Below the pieces are notes generated by a model. That model searched no databases and had not been told where the DNA came from. It saw only the letters and a program-made list of their open reading frames with translations. A DNA stretch of 64,000 bases, taken from positions 2,066,880 through 2,130,879 of the forward strand of contig JAUHWR010000001.1 in assembly GCA_030427385.1 (NCBI GenBank). Direction: 5' to 3'. Made by a program: the position numbers and the translations under genes. Below are positions 60,977 through 64,000 of this stretch, piece after piece (the first letter of the stretch is position 1; each line of letters begins with the position of its first letter). The stretch is from Alphaproteobacteria bacterium (GTDB lineage: Bacteria > Pseudomonadota > Alphaproteobacteria > Micavibrionales > Micavibrionaceae).

Positions 60977-61795
60977 ATGAAAGTTCTTATCATCGATCGT
61001 GATGAATTAAATAGCCAATTATTAGCGACAAAAATCAAAGGATTGGGCCATAGAGTTCAAATAGAAACGATTAAAAATAACGCGATAGACCATTTGTCAC
61101 GCGAAAATTTTGATGTAGTTTTTGTTGATCCGAATCCGCTGACCAATGCACGTCCCTTAATTTTAAATATTCGCCGCGCTTTGGGTGCCTATGCTTATAT
61201 AGTTTTGGTTAAAGATATTGACGTGGATGTTGATTTTGCGAATTCCGGGGCAAATTTTATTATTGATAAACCATATGATGCCGAAATTGTGGCAAATACG
61301 TTAGCTGGTGCGGGACGTATTACGACGTATCTGTCCAAATTAGGGGATGATAGTATTGATTTCCCGAGTGCCGGCGGCGTGATTGCCAAATCGGCATTTA
61401 ACCAGTTATTCTTATCAGCCATCGACCGCGCTGACCGTCATAATGAAAGCAGTTATGCTGTATTCATTGATATATCCAATTATCTTGATATGTCGGAGAA
61501 TGATGGTCAGTATTATGCCGATTTCGCGGTGGCAAAAATGTCGCAGCATTTATCACATATCCGCCGTCAGAGTGATATTATCGGGCAGACAGCGAAGAAT
61601 GAATATGCGTTATTATTACAGCGCCCCCAATATGAGACAGAGCCTGTTGATGCCGCCAATCGTTTTGCAGAAGAGTTATCAAAGTTAAAGAGTATTAAGG
61701 AATCTGTTGAGTCAGATCCGCAAATAAAGGTTAAATTAATTGAGCTGCCCTCTGGAAAAAAAGTGGTGGACCACCATATTATTCTTAAAGCTTAA
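60977..61795 (+). CDS. Response-regulator receiver domain fused to degenerate GGDEF-like domain
   Basis: MKVLIIDRDELNSQLLATKIKGLGH...FDVVFVDPNP...FIIDKPY (REC); RRQSDIIGQTAKNEYALLLQ aligns to the RxxDxxxRxGGDEFxLLL pattern with the signature lost. Confidence 0.78.
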   Translation: MKVLIIDRDELNSQLLATKIKGLGHRVQIETIKNNAIDHLSRENFDVVFVDPNPLTNARPLILNIRRALGAYAYIVLVKDIDVDVDFANSGANFIIDKPYDAEIVANTLAGAGRITTYLSKLGDDSIDFPSAGGVIAKSAFNQLFLSAIDRADRHNESSYAVFIDISNYLDMSENDGQYYADFAVAKMSQHLSHIRRQSDIIGQTAKNEYALLLQRPQYETEPVDAANRFAEELSKLKSIKESVESDPQIKVKLIELPSGKKVVDHHIILKA

Positions 61796-61839
61796 AAGCT
61801 GTTACAATTAGACGATTTCAATCAATAGAAAGATATATC

Positions 61840-62412
61840 ATGCAATTAAACGTTCAAGGTAAGCAACTGGATGTCGGCGATGCGCTGCGCTCTCATGTTA
61901 AAGACAAAATGGAAGGTATTAATAGTAAATATTTCGGTCGTGCGATTGATGCCGATATTACAATGACGCCCGAGGGGCATTCTTCTTTTAAAACGCATAT
62001 TTCCATGCGCGTTGGTAAAAATATTCAGGTTATTGGCTCCGCCACAGAACATGATGTCTATGCAAGTTTCGATCATGCGGCGGAACGCGTTGCCAAACAG
62101 CTGCGCCGTTACAAAACACGTTTGCGCGATCACCATGAACGCGAAGATCATTCGCCGCAGAAAGAAATTCAAAAAGCACGTGATTTGGTTATTGCTGTTA
62201 ATCAGAATGATGACGATGTTCATCATGAGGAATCACCGGCAATTATCGCGGAAGGAACAAAAGATATTCAAGTCTTGAGCGTGTCTGATGCAGTCATGCG
62301 CTTGGATTTATCGGCTGAAAATTTCTATCTGTTTAAAAATGCGAAAACACAGGCATTGAACGTGGTTTATCGCCGTGAAGATGGCAATATTGGCTGGGTA
62401 GATGCAAGTTAA
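61840..62412 (+). CDS. hpf: Ribosome hibernation promoting factor, long form
   Basis: MQLNVQGKQLDVGDALRSHVKDKMEGINSKYFGRAIDADITM...; C-term VSDAVMRLDLSAENFYLFKNAKTQALNVVYRREDGNIGWVDAS. Confidence 0.96.
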   Translation: MQLNVQGKQLDVGDALRSHVKDKMEGINSKYFGRAIDADITMTPEGHSSFKTHISMRVGKNIQVIGSATEHDVYASFDHAAERVAKQLRRYKTRLRDHHEREDHSPQKEIQKARDLVIAVNQNDDDVHHEESPAIIAEGTKDIQVLSVSDAVMRLDLSAENFYLFKNAKTQALNVVYRREDGNIGWVDAS

Positions 62413-62421
62413 GGAGCTTAT

Positions 62422-62724
62422 ATGTCATTTGAAACCATTAAAAGCAGAATAGAAAATAAGCTGGGGCAAGCCGGCGCGATATCCGGTAAATTTAAGTTCG
62501 ATTTCGGAGATGACGGCTTGCTCTATGTTGATGCCACGCAAAATCCGGCTGTTTTATCTGAAGAAGATCAAGATGCGGATGTCACATTTAGAACGAGTGT
62601 GCAGACCTTTGAAGCTATACTAGATGGTAAGCAGGATCCAACTCTTGCTTTTATGATGGGTAAGTTAAAGGTGCAGGGATCAATGGGATTGGCGATGAAG
62701 CTGAATTCATTTCTTGAAGACTAA
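62422..62724 (+). CDS. SCP2 sterol-binding domain protein
   Basis: FKFDFGDDGLLYVDATQNPAVLSEEDQDADVTFRTSVQTFEAILDGKQDPTLAFMMGKLKVQGSMGLAMKL. Confidence 0.93.
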   Translation: MSFETIKSRIENKLGQAGAISGKFKFDFGDDGLLYVDATQNPAVLSEEDQDADVTFRTSVQTFEAILDGKQDPTLAFMMGKLKVQGSMGLAMKLNSFLED

Positions 62725-62814
62725 AGTGCTGTTTTACTCAAGATAATACTTTATTTTGTCATGTTTTTGCGCCATAAGAGGTCAATTAATCGACTGATAC
62801 AGGGTATGTAATAA

Positions 62815-63405
62815 ATGTTCAAGCGCCGCCAACCACTGACCAAATTGCAGTTGTTGCGCGAATTATTCTGGCCGTCAATGGGATGGACCCGTATGGCAAA
62901 ATTTTTGAAATTTCGTGTATTACGGTTGTCTGATTCTTCATCAAAAATTGCAAGGGGGCTGGCTTGTGGCGCGAGCATGTCTTTTTCGCCGCTCGTGGGC
63001 ACGCATTTTATTCAAGCCGGTTTTTTGGCTTATGGCATTAAAGGCAATCTGCTCGGATCGCTTATTGGTACATTCGTGGGTAATCCATGGACCTTTCCGC
63101 TAATGTGGTATGCGTCCTATTTTTTGGGCGTTTGGCTGTTCGAGCTGATGGGGTTTGAGAATATGGCAGAAATGCCGGAGCATATTTCGCTACCTTTGAT
63201 GTGGGATATGTTATTAAGCGATCCGCTTAGCTTATTTCTACCCTGGATGGTTGGCGGATATATTCTGGTATGTGTTTCCTGGCCGTTTTATTTTATTTTG
63301 TTTTATTGTCTGGTGAATGCCGGTAAAAAAGCGCGTGCCATCGCACGGGAAAATGCGTTAAAACGCCGCGTTAAAAAAGAATTCAAAAAAGCAAAAGTCC
63401 AATGA
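62815..63405 (+). CDS. DUF2062 membrane protein
   Basis: [60 protein letters not shown]. Confidence 0.92.
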   Translation: MFKRRQPLTKLQLLRELFWPSMGWTRMAKFLKFRVLRLSDSSSKIARGLACGASMSFSPLVGTHFIQAGFLAYGIKGNLLGSLIGTFVGNPWTFPLMWYASYFLGVWLFELMGFENMAEMPEHISLPLMWDMLLSDPLSLFLPWMVGGYILVCVSWPFYFILFYCLVNAGKKARAIARENALKRRVKKEFKKAKVQ

Positions 63406-63803
63406 TAATCGGTATAGGAAATGATTTAATTGATATCAGCCGTATTGAAAAAACCTTAGCACGGTTTGGTGAGCGTTTTATTCAAAGATGTTTTACGGAG
63501 GAAGAGATAAAAAAGGCAGAGCGCCGGAGAAGTGCCGGCACGCATATTGCCACCTATGCTAAAAGATTTGCAGCAAAGGAAGCATGTTCCAAGGCACTGG
63601 GAACCGGATTTTCAAACGGGGTATATATGAAAGATATAGGTGTTGTGAATGATGCACTGGGAAAGCCGACTTTGACTCTGACCGGAGGGGCGGCTTTACG
63701 CCTGCAAGCCTTAATTCCCGATGGCATGCAGGGGGTTATTCACGTCACATTAACTGATGAGCCGCCAACGGCAGATGCGTTGGTAATAATTGAAGCGCAT
63801 TAA
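63402..63803 (+). CDS. acpS: Holo-[acyl-carrier-protein] synthase
   Basis: [53 protein letters not shown]. Confidence 0.98.
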   Translation: MIIGIGNDLIDISRIEKTLARFGERFIQRCFTEEEIKKAERRRSAGTHIATYAKRFAAKEACSKALGTGFSNGVYMKDIGVVNDALGKPTLTLTGGAALRLQALIPDGMQGVIHVTLTDEPPTADALVIIEAH

Positions 63804-63873
63804 ATATGATATAAATTAATGATATAGCCCGCATAAATAACAGGGATAATAATCGGTAGAGACAGAAAAAAGA

Positions 63874-64000
63874 AGCGTGAAGAAAAGCGTTATCAGTATA
63901 AATCGAAGTATCATGTTCTATGGTTTAAGCATAAATGGCGCGTGGTGGTCACGAAAATTAATGATGTGAAAATATATCCACGTTTGAATATCCCAAAAGA
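63874..64000 (+). repeat. Copy 2 of exact 127-bp direct repeat, ending at the window edge
   Basis: Identical to 50091-50217. Confidence 0.97.

Overview
This 64 kb window looks like chromosomal DNA from an alphaproteobacterium. The basis is GcrA, the ileS-side lspA/DUF3035/M16-M16 block, lptCAB/kdsD, rpoN and the Tad-type pseudopilins; finer taxonomy is not supportable from the sequence alone. Most of it is housekeeping: uvrA (partial, left edge), pgi, lspA, purQ, acnA, folD, gcrA, era, rsmI, coxBA, apt, an RsmB-type methyltransferase, rpoN, holC, lptBAC, kdsD, rnd, hpf and acpS, plus one tRNA-Arg(ACG). Accessory or less ordinary content: (i) a bufferin-type copper RiPP operon (DUF2282/DUF692/DUF2063) whose precursor has an unusual Asp/His-rich C-terminal tail; (ii) a 2676-aa two-partner-secretion adhesin encoded divergently from its TpsB transporter, with its only cysteines at the extreme C-terminus; (iii) an apparent ABC ATPase / pseudokinase / small membrane protein operon next to three TadE/TadG-like genes; (iv) a predicted RBS-sequestering hairpin in front of an orphan 65-aa ORF; (v) a cluster of GANTC (CcrM) sites plus a perfect DnaA box upstream of gcrA; (vi) an exact 127-bp direct duplication between 50091-50217 and the last 127 bases of the window, which looks like an assembly-graph overlap or an alternative genomic junction. 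No CRISPR array, rRNA, transposase or prophage was recognised. Nothing here was checked against a database; family calls come from recognisable motifs.
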